From: Yinghuangia soli | GTDB taxonomy: Bacteria > Actinomycetota > Actinomycetes > Streptomycetales > Streptomycetaceae | Length of the DNA stretch: 64,000 bases | Reading direction: 5' to 3' | Assembly (NCBI RefSeq): GCF_021502675.1 | Contig: NZ_JAKFHA010000001.1 | Span: 396,855-460,854 of the forward strand | Shown: positions 1 through 7,357 of the stretch, piece by piece | How positions within the stretch are numbered: position 1 is the first letter of the stretch | Layout: each line of letters starts with the position of its first letter | Notes under the pieces: generated by a model | The model's database searches: none | Seen by the model: only the letters and a program-made list of their open reading frames with translations | Told to the model about the DNA's origin: nothing | Made by a program: the position numbers and the translations under genes

Positions 1-77
1 TGGGGGGGGGGCCGCGGGGGGGGCGGGGGGGGGGGGGGGGCGGGGGGGGGGGCGGCCCCCGCCCCCCCCCCCCCCCG
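1..77. repeat. G/C homopolymer tract at window edge
   Basis: After the first base the tract is only G, then mixed G and C, then C, with runs of ten or more identical bases. Nothing like it occurs elsewhere in the window, where even GC-rich spacers are mixed sequence. It carries no gene. It may be an assembly or sequencing artefact at a contig end; a natural G-quadruplex-prone tract cannot be excluded. Confidence 0.7.
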
Positions 78-141
78 CGTCTCGGTCCCCCTGGATGCGC
101 GCGGTCCCCGTCCGGGAACCGTGCACATCCTCGTCGGATCC

Positions 142-903
142 CTACTTCGGCGCCATCCGGATGGCGCCGTCGAGCCGGATCACTTCGCCGTTCAGCATCG
201 CGTTCTCCACGATATGCCCCACCAGCGCGGCGAATTCGGACGGCTGCCCGAGCCGGCTGGGGTGCGGCACCTGCTTGCCGAGCGAGTCCTTGGCCTCCTG
301 CGGCAGGAGCCCGAGGAGCGGGGTCTCGAAGGTGCCCGGGGCGATGGTCATCACCCGGATCGCGCGGGCCGCGAGGTCGCGGGCGATGGGCAGGGTCATG
401 GCCACGATGCCGCCCTTGGACGCGCTGTACGCGGCCTGCCCGATCTGGCCGTCGAACGCCGCGACCGACGCGGTGTTGACGATGACGCCGCGGTCGCCGT
501 CCTCGGGCTCGTTGCCGGTCATGCGCTCGGCGGCCAGCCGCAGCACGTTGAAGGTGCCGATGAGGTTGACGTTGATCGTGCGGGCGAACATGTCCAGCGG
601 GAAGGCGCCGGTCCGGCCGACCGTGCGGGTGGCGCTGCCGATGCCCGCGCAGTTGACGCAGATCGCGAGCCGGCCGAGCTCCTGCGCGGCGTCCATCGCC
701 GCGGCGATCTCCTCCTCGGAGGTGACATCCGCGGGGACGAACACGGCCCGGTCGCCCAGCGCCGCGGCGACCTCCTTGCCCGGCGACGAGGGCAGGTCGA
801 TCAGGACGACGGACGCGCCCTTGGCGTACAGCAGTTCGGCGGTCGCCCGGCCGAGGCCGGAAGCCCCTCCGGTGACGACGGCGACGTTTCCCTCGATGCG
901 CAT
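142..903 (-). CDS. SDR-family 3-hydroxyacyl-CoA dehydrogenase (HSD17B10-like)
   Basis: This 253-residue short-chain dehydrogenase probably oxidises a 3-hydroxyacyl-CoA with NAD. The N-terminal TGGASGLG loop (residues 11-18) and an acidic residue after the second strand (LIDLP) fit a classical NAD-binding Rossmann fold. Asn111, Ser146 and the YxxxK pair Tyr159/Lys163 form the catalytic set. The overall sequence resembles the HSD17B10/3-hydroxy-2-methylbutyryl-CoA dehydrogenase group rather than FabG. It is the last gene of a four-gene minus-strand operon, 53 bp after the thiolase, so it may supply that thiolase with its 3-ketoacyl-CoA. The ATG at 903 was chosen because the Rossmann motif starts right after it. 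Confidence 0.85.
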   Translation of the reverse strand: MRIEGNVAVVTGGASGLGRATAELLYAKGASVVLIDLPSSPGKEVAAALGDRAVFVPADVTSEEEIAAAMDAAQELGRLAICVNCAGIGSATRTVGRTGAFPLDMFARTINVNLIGTFNVLRLAAERMTGNEPEDGDRGVIVNTASVAAFDGQIGQAAYSASKGGIVAMTLPIARDLAARAIRVMTIAPGTFETPLLGLLPQEAKDSLGKQVPHPSRLGQPSEFAALVGHIVENAMLNGEVIRLDGAIRMAPK

Positions 904-956
904 CGTGCCCCCTGGCAGGCGAGTTCGGTGGTCGTGGTGAGCAAATTCCGCGGGTG

Positions 957-2147
957 TCAGAGGCGTTCGATGATGGTGGCATTGGCCATGCCGCCGCCCT
1001 CGCACATCGTCTGGAGGCCGTAGCGGCCGCCGGTGGCCTCCAGGATGCCGAGCATGGTGGCCATCAGGCGCCCGCCGGACGCGCCGAGCGGGTGGCCGAT
1101 CGCGATCGCCCCGCCGCGGATGTTGGTCTTCTCCAGGTCCGCTCCGGTGTCCTTGGCCCAGGCCAGCGGGACGGGCGCGAACGCCTCGTTGACCTCGAAG
1201 ACGTCGATGTCGTCGATCGACATCCCGGCCCGGGCGAGGACCTTGCGGGTGGCCGGGATGACACCGGTGAGCATGAGCAGCGGGTCGTCGCCGGTCACCG
1301 CGAACGCGTGGAAGCGGGCCCGCGGCGTCAGGCCCAGTTCGTTCGCCTTCTCCTCGGTCATGATGAGCATCGCGGACGCGCCGTCGGTGAGCGGCGAGGA
1401 GTTCCCGGGCGTGATGCGCCAGTCGATCTCCGGGAACCGGGCGCCCATGGCCTCGTGGTAGAAGGCGGGCTTGAGGCCGGCGAGGCCTTCGGCGGTGGTC
1501 GAGGCGCGGACCGTCTCGTCGGTCCGGTGCTCGACCGGGTTGCCGTCGGGGCCGGCCACCGTGATCGGCACGATCTCGCGGTCGAATGCGCCCGCGGCGG
1601 CAGCCTCGGCCGCCAGCCGGTGCGAGCGGGCCGAGAAGGCGTCCAGCTCTTCGCGCCCGAACTTCCAGCGTGCAGCGATGAGTTCGGCGGAGTAACCCTG
1701 CGGGATGAGGCCGTCGGGGTAGCGCTCGGCGAGCGGCTCGAACGGGTTGCGGCCCTGCGCGGTGAAGCCCATCGGGACACGGCTCATCGACTCGACGCCG
1801 GCCGCGATGACGATGTCGTACGCCCCGGCGATGACGCCCTGGGCGGCGAAGTGCGCGGCCTGCTGGCTGGATCCGCACTGCCGGTCCACGGTGGTGCCGG
1901 GCACCGACTCGGGGAATCCGGCGGCGAGCAGCGCGTTGCGCGCGATGTTGAGGGACTGGTCGCCGGCCTGCGAGACGCAGCCGGTGATGACGTCGTCGAC
2001 CAGGGCCGGGTCGAGGCCGTTGCGTCCGACGAGCTGCCGCAGCACGTCGCCGAGCAGGGCGACGGGGTGGGTCCCGGACAGCGCGCCGCCGGGCTTGCCC
2101 TTTCCGGATGCGCTGCGGACGGCGTCGACGATCACTGCGGTGGTCAT
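957..2147 (-). CDS. Acetyl-CoA acyltransferase (thiolase, FadA-type)
   Basis: A full-length thiolase of 396 residues that should cleave 3-ketoacyl-CoA to acetyl-CoA plus a shortened acyl-CoA. The nucleophilic cysteine is Cys91 in DRQCGSSQQ. Further on are [11 protein letters not shown], the [10 protein letters not shown] histidine motif and the C-terminal [11 protein letters not shown] cysteine motif, so every catalytic element of the family is present. Its ATG overlaps the stop of the upstream DUF35 gene by 4 bp (ATGA), showing translational coupling. With the SDR downstream it makes a late beta-oxidation pair, plausibly for 2-methylacetoacetyl-CoA or another short branched substrate. That substrate is an inference from gene context. 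Confidence 0.93.
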   Translation of the reverse strand: MTTAVIVDAVRSASGKGKPGGALSGTHPVALLGDVLRQLVGRNGLDPALVDDVITGCVSQAGDQSLNIARNALLAAGFPESVPGTTVDRQCGSSQQAAHFAAQGVIAGAYDIVIAAGVESMSRVPMGFTAQGRNPFEPLAERYPDGLIPQGYSAELIAARWKFGREELDAFSARSHRLAAEAAAAGAFDREIVPITVAGPDGNPVEHRTDETVRASTTAEGLAGLKPAFYHEAMGARFPEIDWRITPGNSSPLTDGASAMLIMTEEKANELGLTPRARFHAFAVTGDDPLLMLTGVIPATRKVLARAGMSIDDIDVFEVNEAFAPVPLAWAKDTGADLEKTNIRGGAIAIGHPLGASGGRLMATMLGILEATGGRYGLQTMCEGGGMANATIIERL

Positions 2148-2638
2148 GGGGCGGGGTCTCCCGTCGCGAGGGGGGTCGGGTGGTCCGGGGTCGGGTGGTC
2201 CGGGGCGAAGACCGGGAAGGACTCGCCGTCGGCCGGGTCGGCCGGGTGGACGAACGCGGCGCGCAGGCGGAGGCCGGCGCGCAGCCCGGCCGGGTCGGCA
2301 CCGACCAGGCGGGCCTCCAGCCAGGGGCCTTCGTCGAGTTCGACGAGGGCGATGGTGTACGGCACTTGACCCGCGAAGGCCGGGTGCGGGGCGCGGTGCA
2401 CGCTGCTCCAGGAGACCAGCGTCCCGCGTCCGGAGGCGGGCAGCCAGCCCAGGCCGTCGGCGCCGGGCGGGTGCTCGGGGTGCGGGCAGGCGTACGCGTC
2501 CATGGGCAGGGCGTACGCGCAGGCCGGGCAGCCGCGGATCAGCAGCTCGCCGCGGGCGGCGGCGTCGAAGAAGGGGGCGTCCGCAGGGGTGCGGCGCAGG
2601 ATCGGGGCGCCGGGCGGCCCGGGCGCGGGGGCGGTCAT
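2144..2638 (-). CDS. Zn-ribbon/OB-fold DUF35 protein, partner of thiolase-like protein
   Basis: A 164-residue DUF35-type protein, with an N-terminal zinc ribbon and a C-terminal OB fold that typically binds acyl-CoA for a thiolase-like partner. Visible zinc ligands are Cys37, Cys40 and Cys51, with a histidine (CPHP) where a fourth cysteine is common. The OB part ([26 protein letters not shown]) follows the family pattern. The start overlaps the stop of the thiolase-like gene by 4 bp, the usual arrangement for such complexes. Its C-terminus ends in a repeated DHPTP segment encoded by two copies of a 15-bp unit at 2174-2203. An N-terminal extension in the same frame was rejected because it overlaps the upstream gene. 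Confidence 0.88.
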   Translation of the reverse strand: MTAPAPGPPGAPILRRTPADAPFFDAAARGELLIRGCPACAYALPMDAYACPHPEHPPGADGLGWLPASGRGTLVSWSSVHRAPHPAFAGQVPYTIALVELDEGPWLEARLVGADPAGLRAGLRLRAAFVHPADPADGESFPVFAPDHPTPDHPTPLATGDPAP

Positions 2639-3843
2639 GGCCGCCCCGCGGTGCGCCGGTCGTGGCCGGACAGGATCAGGGTGCTGTGGTGGTCGAGGAT
2701 TCCGCCGTTGCCGCTGACCATGGCGAAGTCGACGTCGCGGACGAGGCGTTCGGGTTCGGCGCGGCCGCGGAGCTGGTTGACCGCCTCGGCGAGCGGTGTC
2801 ATGCCCCACAGATACGACGCGGACAGCTGGCCGCCCCCGGTGTTGGTCGGCAGGCTGCCGCCGGGGCCCAGGATGCCGGACGCGGCCAGGTCGCCGCCTT
2901 CGCCCTTCTTGCAGAAGCCGTAGTCCTCGAGCGTGACCAGGACGGTGAAGGTGTAGCAGTCGTACAGCTGCAGCATGCCGATGTCGTCCAGGCCGATGCC
3001 CGCCATCGCCAGGGCCGCGGGCCCGGCCGCGGCGGCGCCGGTGCGCAGCCCGAAGTCGGACCCGCGCATGTAGCGATTGCCGGGGTGGCCCTGCCCGTAG
3101 CCCCAGATGTAGACGGGGGCGGCGGGCAGGTCGGCGGCGCGTTCCGGCGAGGTGACGATGACTGCGGTGCCGCCGTTGGACACCAGGCAGCAGTCGAGGA
3201 GGTGCAGGGGTTCGGCGATCCAGCGCGAGGCCTGGTGGTCGGCGAGCGTGAGCGGGTCGCGCATCTGGGCGCGCGGGTTGTGCACGGCCCAGGCGCGCTG
3301 CTGCACGGCTATGGCGCCGAGCTGCTCGCTGGTGGTGCCGTACGCCTCCATGTGCCGGCGGGCGGCCAGGGCATACAGGGTGTTGACCCCGAAGACGCCT
3401 GCGGCGGCGCGCAGTCCGGGCAGGCCGGGCGGCAGCGGGCGGTCCGTGGAGTAGGCCACACCGGTCGACTTGCCGGGGCGCAGCGGGGCGTCGGCGAAGA
3501 CGCAGGCGACGGCGACGGCGGCGCCGGAGAGCACCGCTTCGGCGGCGTACTGGACCATCGCGCCCGCGGTCGCGCCGAACGCGTTGACCTGGGACAGCAG
3601 CCGCAGGTCGGTCAGCCCGAGGGCGTTGGCCAGGGTGAGGTCGAGGTCGTGCCGGAGCCCACTGGCGACCAGCAGCCCGTCGAGGTCGGCGAGCCGCAGC
3701 CCGGCATCGGCGGCCGCGCGGCGGACCGCCTCGGCGGCGAAGTCACGTGCGGTACGGCCGTACACCTTGCCGGTCTCGGTCTCGCCGAGGCCGACCAATG
3801 CGGCTGCGCGCCCCTGGTCGGTGCGCGGTGGTCGGCCCTGCAT
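2635..3843 (-). CDS. Thiolase-like lipid-transfer/aldolase-type protein lacking the thiolase cysteine
   Basis: A 402-residue thiolase-superfamily protein of the SCP-x/Ltp type. Where catalytic thiolases carry N-x-C-S-x-G it has VNAFGATAG, so it cannot work as a normal Claisen thiolase. Known DUF35-associated relatives (Ltp2 with ChsH2-DUF35 in steroid side-chain degradation) act as retro-aldolases on acyl-CoA, and a similar role is inferred. Conserved C-terminal parts remain, including LYDCYTFT, the glycine-rich GGGQLSAS and SGNGGILDHHS. The ATG at 3843 has GGGAG just upstream; an in-frame start 30 bp earlier would run into the tandem repeat. It leads the operon and has a probable TetR operator about 55 bp upstream. 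Confidence 0.85.
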   Translation of the reverse strand: MQGRPPRTDQGRAAALVGLGETETGKVYGRTARDFAAEAVRRAAADAGLRLADLDGLLVASGLRHDLDLTLANALGLTDLRLLSQVNAFGATAGAMVQYAAEAVLSGAAVAVACVFADAPLRPGKSTGVAYSTDRPLPPGLPGLRAAAGVFGVNTLYALAARRHMEAYGTTSEQLGAIAVQQRAWAVHNPRAQMRDPLTLADHQASRWIAEPLHLLDCCLVSNGGTAVIVTSPERAADLPAAPVYIWGYGQGHPGNRYMRGSDFGLRTGAAAAGPAALAMAGIGLDDIGMLQLYDCYTFTVLVTLEDYGFCKKGEGGDLAASGILGPGGSLPTNTGGGQLSASYLWGMTPLAEAVNQLRGRAEPERLVRDVDFAMVSGNGGILDHHSTLILSGHDRRTAGRP

Positions 3844-3854
3844 GCGGCTCCCGA

Positions 3855-3902
3855 CACAGAGTTGCTGAACCACAGAGTTACTAAACCACAGAGTTACTGA
3901 AC
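3855..3902. repeat. Three 16-bp tandem direct repeats in the operon leader
   Basis: Three head-to-tail 16-bp units of the form CACAGAGTTRCTRAAC differ at only two positions. They fill the space between the TetR-like operator and the ribosome-binding site of the thiolase-like gene. They could be binding sites read on one face of the DNA, or a replication-slippage product in the 5' leader. Confidence 0.85.
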
Positions 3903-3912
3903 GATCGCTAAG
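3897..3912. promoter_or_regulatory. Putative TetR operator (copy 3)
   Basis: CTGAACGATCGCTAAG matches the reverse complement of the site at 28930-28945 at 14 of 16 positions; only the two outer bases differ. It lies about 55 bp upstream of the operon start at 3843. It overlaps the end of the third tandem repeat by six bases. Binding by the TetR protein at 28968 is inferred from this match. Confidence 0.6.
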
Positions 3913-4213
3913 GTCAGCCTATCCCGGGCTCGCCGCGGGGTGTCAAGACCCGAACCGACGCACCGGCCGGATTTTCGACCCGGGGGTTAGCAGCAAATAC
4001 GCGGTGGGTAGCACCTGTTGGCCGGGGGTCGGCGGCCTTGCCGAAATGCCCCGCGGAAGGTCCCGCGGATCGCTGTGGCGGTCCGCAAGCTCCGCCGGGA
4101 TCTCTGGACTTCGTCAGGACTTCCGGACATCGTCACGTGTCACCGAGCAGCACCCGCACGACACCCGGACATGCGCGCCCGGCGCGCATCCGCAGCAGCG
4201 ATCGGAGTCACCC

Positions 4214-5638
4214 ATGACGCAGGCCGCCCTCTCCCCCGGCATGACCATCGACGGCGCCGCGGTCCCCGCAGGCGCGACCATCGACGTGGTCGACCCGGCG
4301 ACCGGCGCCGTCTTCGCGCAGGCCCCCGACTGCTCGCGCGAGCAGCTGGACGCCGCATTCGCCGCCGCGACCGCCGCATTCGGGACCTGGCGCCGCGACG
4401 ACGACACCCGGCGTACGGCCCTGCGCGCGTGCGCGGCCGCGCTGGTGGCCCGGGCCGCGGACATCGGCGCGGTGCTGACCGCCGAGCAGGGCAAGCCGAT
4501 CGCCGACGCGGTCCGCGAGGTGTACACCGGGGCGGCATGGCTCAACTACTACGCCGACCTGGACCTGCCGCGCGAGATCATCCAGGACGACGACAAGGGC
4601 ATCGTCGAGGTCGTGCGCCGCCCGATCGGCACGGTGGCCGCCATCACGCCGTGGAACTACCCGCTGACGCTGGCCTTCTGGAAGATCGCCCCGGCGCTGC
4701 GGGCCGGCAACACCGTGGTGATCAAGCCGTCCCCGTACACCCCGCTGTCCACGCTGCTGGTCGGCGAGATCCTGCGCGACGTGCTGCCGGCCGGCGTGCT
4801 CAACACGGTCAGCGGCGGCGACGAGCTGGGCGCCTGGATGACCGGGCACCCGCTGGCCCGCAAGATCAGCTTCACCGGCTCGGTGGCCACCGGCAAGCAC
4901 GTCGCCGCGTCCGCCGCCCCCGACCTCAAGCGCGTGACCCTGGAACTCGGCGGCAACGACGCCGCGATCATCCTGGACGACGCGGAAGTCGCGGCCATCG
5001 CCACGAAGATCTTCTGGAGCGCCTTCCAGAACAACGGGCAGGTGTGCGCCGCGGTCAAGCGCGTCTACGTCCCCGAGAACCTGCACGACGACCTGGTCGA
5101 CGCCCTCGCCGAGCAGGCCAAGGCGGTGCGGGTCGGCGCGGGCACCACCGAGGGCGTGCAGCTCGGCCCGGTCAACAACAAGCCGCAGTACGAGCGGGTC
5201 GGCAGCCTGGTCGCGGACGCCCTGGCCGGCGGTGCCACCGCGGTCGCGGGCGGGCAGCCGCTGGAGGTCGGGGACGGCGGCGGCTACTTCTTCCAGCCGA
5301 CCATCCTGGCCGGGCTCGCGGACGGCACCCGGATCGTGGACGAGGAGCAGTTCGGCCCGGCGCTGCCCGTGGTGGCGTACCGCGACCTGGAGGCGACCGT
5401 CGAGCACGTCAACAACGGGCGGTTCGGGCTCGGCGGTTCGGTGTGGTCGGGCGATGCGGACCGCGCCGCGGAGGTCGCGGCCCGGCTCGACGTCGGCACC
5501 GCCTGGGTGAACACCCACCTGGCGCTGGGGCCGGGGCAGCCGTTCGGCGGTGCCAAGTGGAGCGGCATCGGCGTCGAGAACGGGCCGTGGGGGCTGCACG
5601 GCTTCACCGAGCTGAAGGTGCTGCACCGGGCGCGCTGA
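4214..5638 (+). CDS. NAD(P)-dependent aldehyde dehydrogenase
   Basis: A 474-residue member of the aldehyde dehydrogenase superfamily that oxidises an aldehyde to its acid. The general base is Glu244 in LELGGND and the nucleophile is Cys278 in NNGQVCAAVKR. The cofactor-binding region shows PWNYPL, KPSPYTPL and FTGSVATGK. The overall pattern is like betaine- or aminobutyraldehyde-type dehydrogenases, but the substrate cannot be assigned. The ATG at 4214 has GGAG seven bases upstream; earlier in-frame starts lack this. Immediately after the stop comes a microsatellite-like tract, then the LLM oxidoreductase, and the two genes may be cotranscribed. Confidence 0.93.
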   Translation: MTQAALSPGMTIDGAAVPAGATIDVVDPATGAVFAQAPDCSREQLDAAFAAATAAFGTWRRDDDTRRTALRACAAALVARAADIGAVLTAEQGKPIADAVREVYTGAAWLNYYADLDLPREIIQDDDKGIVEVVRRPIGTVAAITPWNYPLTLAFWKIAPALRAGNTVVIKPSPYTPLSTLLVGEILRDVLPAGVLNTVSGGDELGAWMTGHPLARKISFTGSVATGKHVAASAAPDLKRVTLELGGNDAAIILDDAEVAAIATKIFWSAFQNNGQVCAAVKRVYVPENLHDDLVDALAEQAKAVRVGAGTTEGVQLGPVNNKPQYERVGSLVADALAGGATAVAGGQPLEVGDGGGYFFQPTILAGLADGTRIVDEEQFGPALPVVAYRDLEATVEHVNNGRFGLGGSVWSGDADRAAEVAARLDVGTAWVNTHLALGPGQPFGGAKWSGIGVENGPWGLHGFTELKVLHRAR

Positions 5639-5650
5639 GCGCACCGGACC

Positions 5651-5682
5651 TGTCCTGTCCTGTCCTGCCCGTCCGTCCGTCC
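5651..5682. repeat. Microsatellite-like TGTCC/GTCC tract after a stop codon
   Basis: Three TGTCC units, one TGCCC variant and then three GTCC units plus a partial begin 13 bp after the aldehyde dehydrogenase stop codon. Such simple repeats are unusual in GC-rich coding-dense DNA and are prone to slippage. Confidence 0.8.
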
Positions 5683-5707
5683 GACCCCGCGTCCCGAGGA
5701 GCAACCT

Positions 5708-6736
5708 GTGCAACTGGCCACCTCTCTGCAGTACGCCGGCGACGTCCAGAGCACGGTCGCGCAAGCGGTCGCCCTCGAGGACGCGGGCCTGGACATGGTG
5801 TTCGTCGCCGAGGCGTACGGCTTCGACGCCCCGTCGATCATGGGCTTCCTGGCCGCCCGCACCACGCGCATGCAGATCGCGTCCGGCATCCTGCCGATCT
5901 ACTCGCGCACCCCCGCGCTCATCGCGCAGACCGCGGCCGGTCTGGACGCCGTCTCGCAGGGCCGGGCGATCCTCGGCCTGGGGGCGTCCGGGCCCCAGGT
6001 CGTCGAGGGCTGGCACGGCGTGCCGTACGACCGGCCGGTGGCCCGGACCCGCGAGGTGGTCGAGCTCTGCCGGCGCATCTGGCGGCGCGAGATCATCACC
6101 AACGAGGGCCTGTACCCGCTGCCGCTGCCGGCCGGGCAGGGCACCGGGCTCGGCAAGCCGCTCAAGATCCTCGCGCATCCGCTGCGCGACCGGATCCCGG
6201 TGTACCTGGCCGCGCTCGGCGCCCAGAACGTCCGGCTGACCGCGGAAATCGCGGAAGGCTGGCTGCCGTTCCTGTTCCTGCCGGAGCGCGCGGACCAGGT
6301 GTGGGGCAAGGCGCTCGCCGAGGGCGGGGCGCTGCGCGACCCGCAGCTCGGCCCGCTGCAGACCGTCGCGGCCGGGCTGCTGGCGATCGGCGACGACGTG
6401 GCCGGGCTGCGCGAACTGGCCCGTCCCGGCACCGCGCTGTACGTGGGCGGGATGGGCGCCAAGGGCCGCAACTTCTACAACGACCTGGTGGCCAAGTACG
6501 GCTTCGAGGCCGAGGCCGAGCGCGTCCAGGAGCTCTACCTGGCCGGGCACAAGAAGGAGGCCATGGCCGCGCTGCCCGACGAACTGATCGAACTGACCAA
6601 CCTGATCGGCCCGGAGGGCTGGGTGCGCGACCGGATCGCCGCGTACCGCGAGGCCAGGGTGACGGTGCTCAACGTGTCGCCGGTCGGCACCGACCCGCTG
6701 GCGGACGTACGCAGGCTCAGGGAGCTCACGGCCTGA
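5708..6736 (+). CDS. LLM-class (probably F420-dependent) oxidoreductase
   Basis: A 342-residue luciferase-like monooxygenase-family protein with a TIM-barrel fold. Typical LLM features include LEDAGLDMVFVAEAYGFDAPS, IASGILPIYSRTP (the substrate- and cofactor-loop region) and GRAILGLGASGPQVVEGWHG. Actinomycete proteins of this kind usually use F420 rather than FMN, but the cofactor cannot be proven from sequence. The GTG at 5708 follows GAGGAG with good spacing. The gene lies 69 bp after the aldehyde dehydrogenase and ends at a strong hairpin shared with a convergent gene. Substrate unknown. Confidence 0.9.
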   Translation: MQLATSLQYAGDVQSTVAQAVALEDAGLDMVFVAEAYGFDAPSIMGFLAARTTRMQIASGILPIYSRTPALIAQTAAGLDAVSQGRAILGLGASGPQVVEGWHGVPYDRPVARTREVVELCRRIWRREIITNEGLYPLPLPAGQGTGLGKPLKILAHPLRDRIPVYLAALGAQNVRLTAEIAEGWLPFLFLPERADQVWGKALAEGGALRDPQLGPLQTVAAGLLAIGDDVAGLRELARPGTALYVGGMGAKGRNFYNDLVAKYGFEAEAERVQELYLAGHKKEAMAALPDELIELTNLIGPEGWVRDRIAAYREARVTVLNVSPVGTDPLADVRRLRELTA

Positions 6737-6745
6737 GACCGCCGG

Positions 6746-6779
6746 GCCGAGCCCCGGATGCGAAAGGCCGGGGCTCGGC
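6746..6779. terminator. Bidirectional hairpin terminator
   Basis: Perfect 12-bp arms (GCCGAGCCCCGG and its complement) with a 10-base loop lie between the convergent LLM gene and VOC gene. There is no clear U-tract, as is usual in this GC range. Confidence 0.85.
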
Positions 6780-6803
6780 AGCCGAGTCCGAGGTGCGCGG
6801 ATG

Positions 6804-7190
6804 TCAGGCGTCGACCGCCGCGGCCCGTTCCTGTGCGCTGCGCTCCACGCAGAACTCGTTGCCCTCCAGGTCCTGCATGGTCACCCAGCCCGTCCCGTCC
6901 GGCCGGCGCTGGTCGTCGAAGACCTTCGCGCCGAGCGCGAGCAGCCGCTCGACCTCCTCGTCGCGCGTCCGGTCCTGCGGCTGCAGGTCCATGTGCACCC
7001 GGTTCTTGACCTGCTTGTCGTCCGGGACGCGCACGAACAGCAGCGTCACCGAGTCGCTCTCCACCATGGCCTCCGGGTCGCCCGGGTAGTCCTCGTCGCT
7101 CCGCTTCCCGCCCAGGACCTCGGCCCAGAAGCCGGCCAGCGTGTAGGTGTCGTGGCAGTCGAACGTCACATGGCGCACCAAAGAAGTCAT
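6804..7190 (-). CDS. VOC-superfamily (glyoxalase/bleomycin-resistance-like) protein
   Basis: A 128-residue single-module vicinal oxygen chelate protein: the start MTSLVRHVTFDCHDTYTLAGFW and the later RVHMDLQPQD and WVTMQDLEGNEFCV give the paired beta-alpha-beta-beta-beta pattern. Such small proteins are usually dimeric and bind a metal or a small ligand; the role here is unknown. The start is well supported: a TATGAT -10 box ends six bases before the ATG, implying a leaderless mRNA. It converges on the LLM gene across a terminator. Confidence 0.9.
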   Translation of the reverse strand: MTSLVRHVTFDCHDTYTLAGFWAEVLGGKRSDEDYPGDPEAMVESDSVTLLFVRVPDDKQVKNRVHMDLQPQDRTRDEEVERLLALGAKVFDDQRRPDGTGWVTMQDLEGNEFCVERSAQERAAAVDA

Positions 7191-7248
7191 CCGCGGATCA
7201 TAAGGAGGGCATCGGATCCGGTCACGCGGGTTTTCGTCCGGCCTGGTC

Positions 7249-7357
7249 GGTGCAGTGACCGGGCCGCCGCGGTGCAGTGCCCGGACGCCGCGGCAAGGTG
7301 CCGGGGCGTCCGAGGCAGAGTGACCGGGCTGCCGCGGCAGGGTGACCCTCCGTCAGC
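7249..7357. repeat. Five degenerate 22-bp tandem repeats
   Basis: Five head-to-tail units (22, 21, 22, 22 and 22 bp) follow the pattern GGYRMRGTGACCGGGCYGCCGC. The last unit covers the stop codon of the lipoprotein gene that ends at 7353. The divergence between units suggests an old array. It lies in the 162-bp spacer before the VOC gene. Confidence 0.75.

Noticed and set aside
4208-6550. Minus-strand open frame of 780 codons
   Set aside because: Shadow of the aldehyde dehydrogenase and LLM genes; composition is artefactual (His/Arg/Asp/Gly).
7249-7357. CRISPR-like array
   Set aside because: Units are directly adjacent with no spacers and no cas genes are present in the window.
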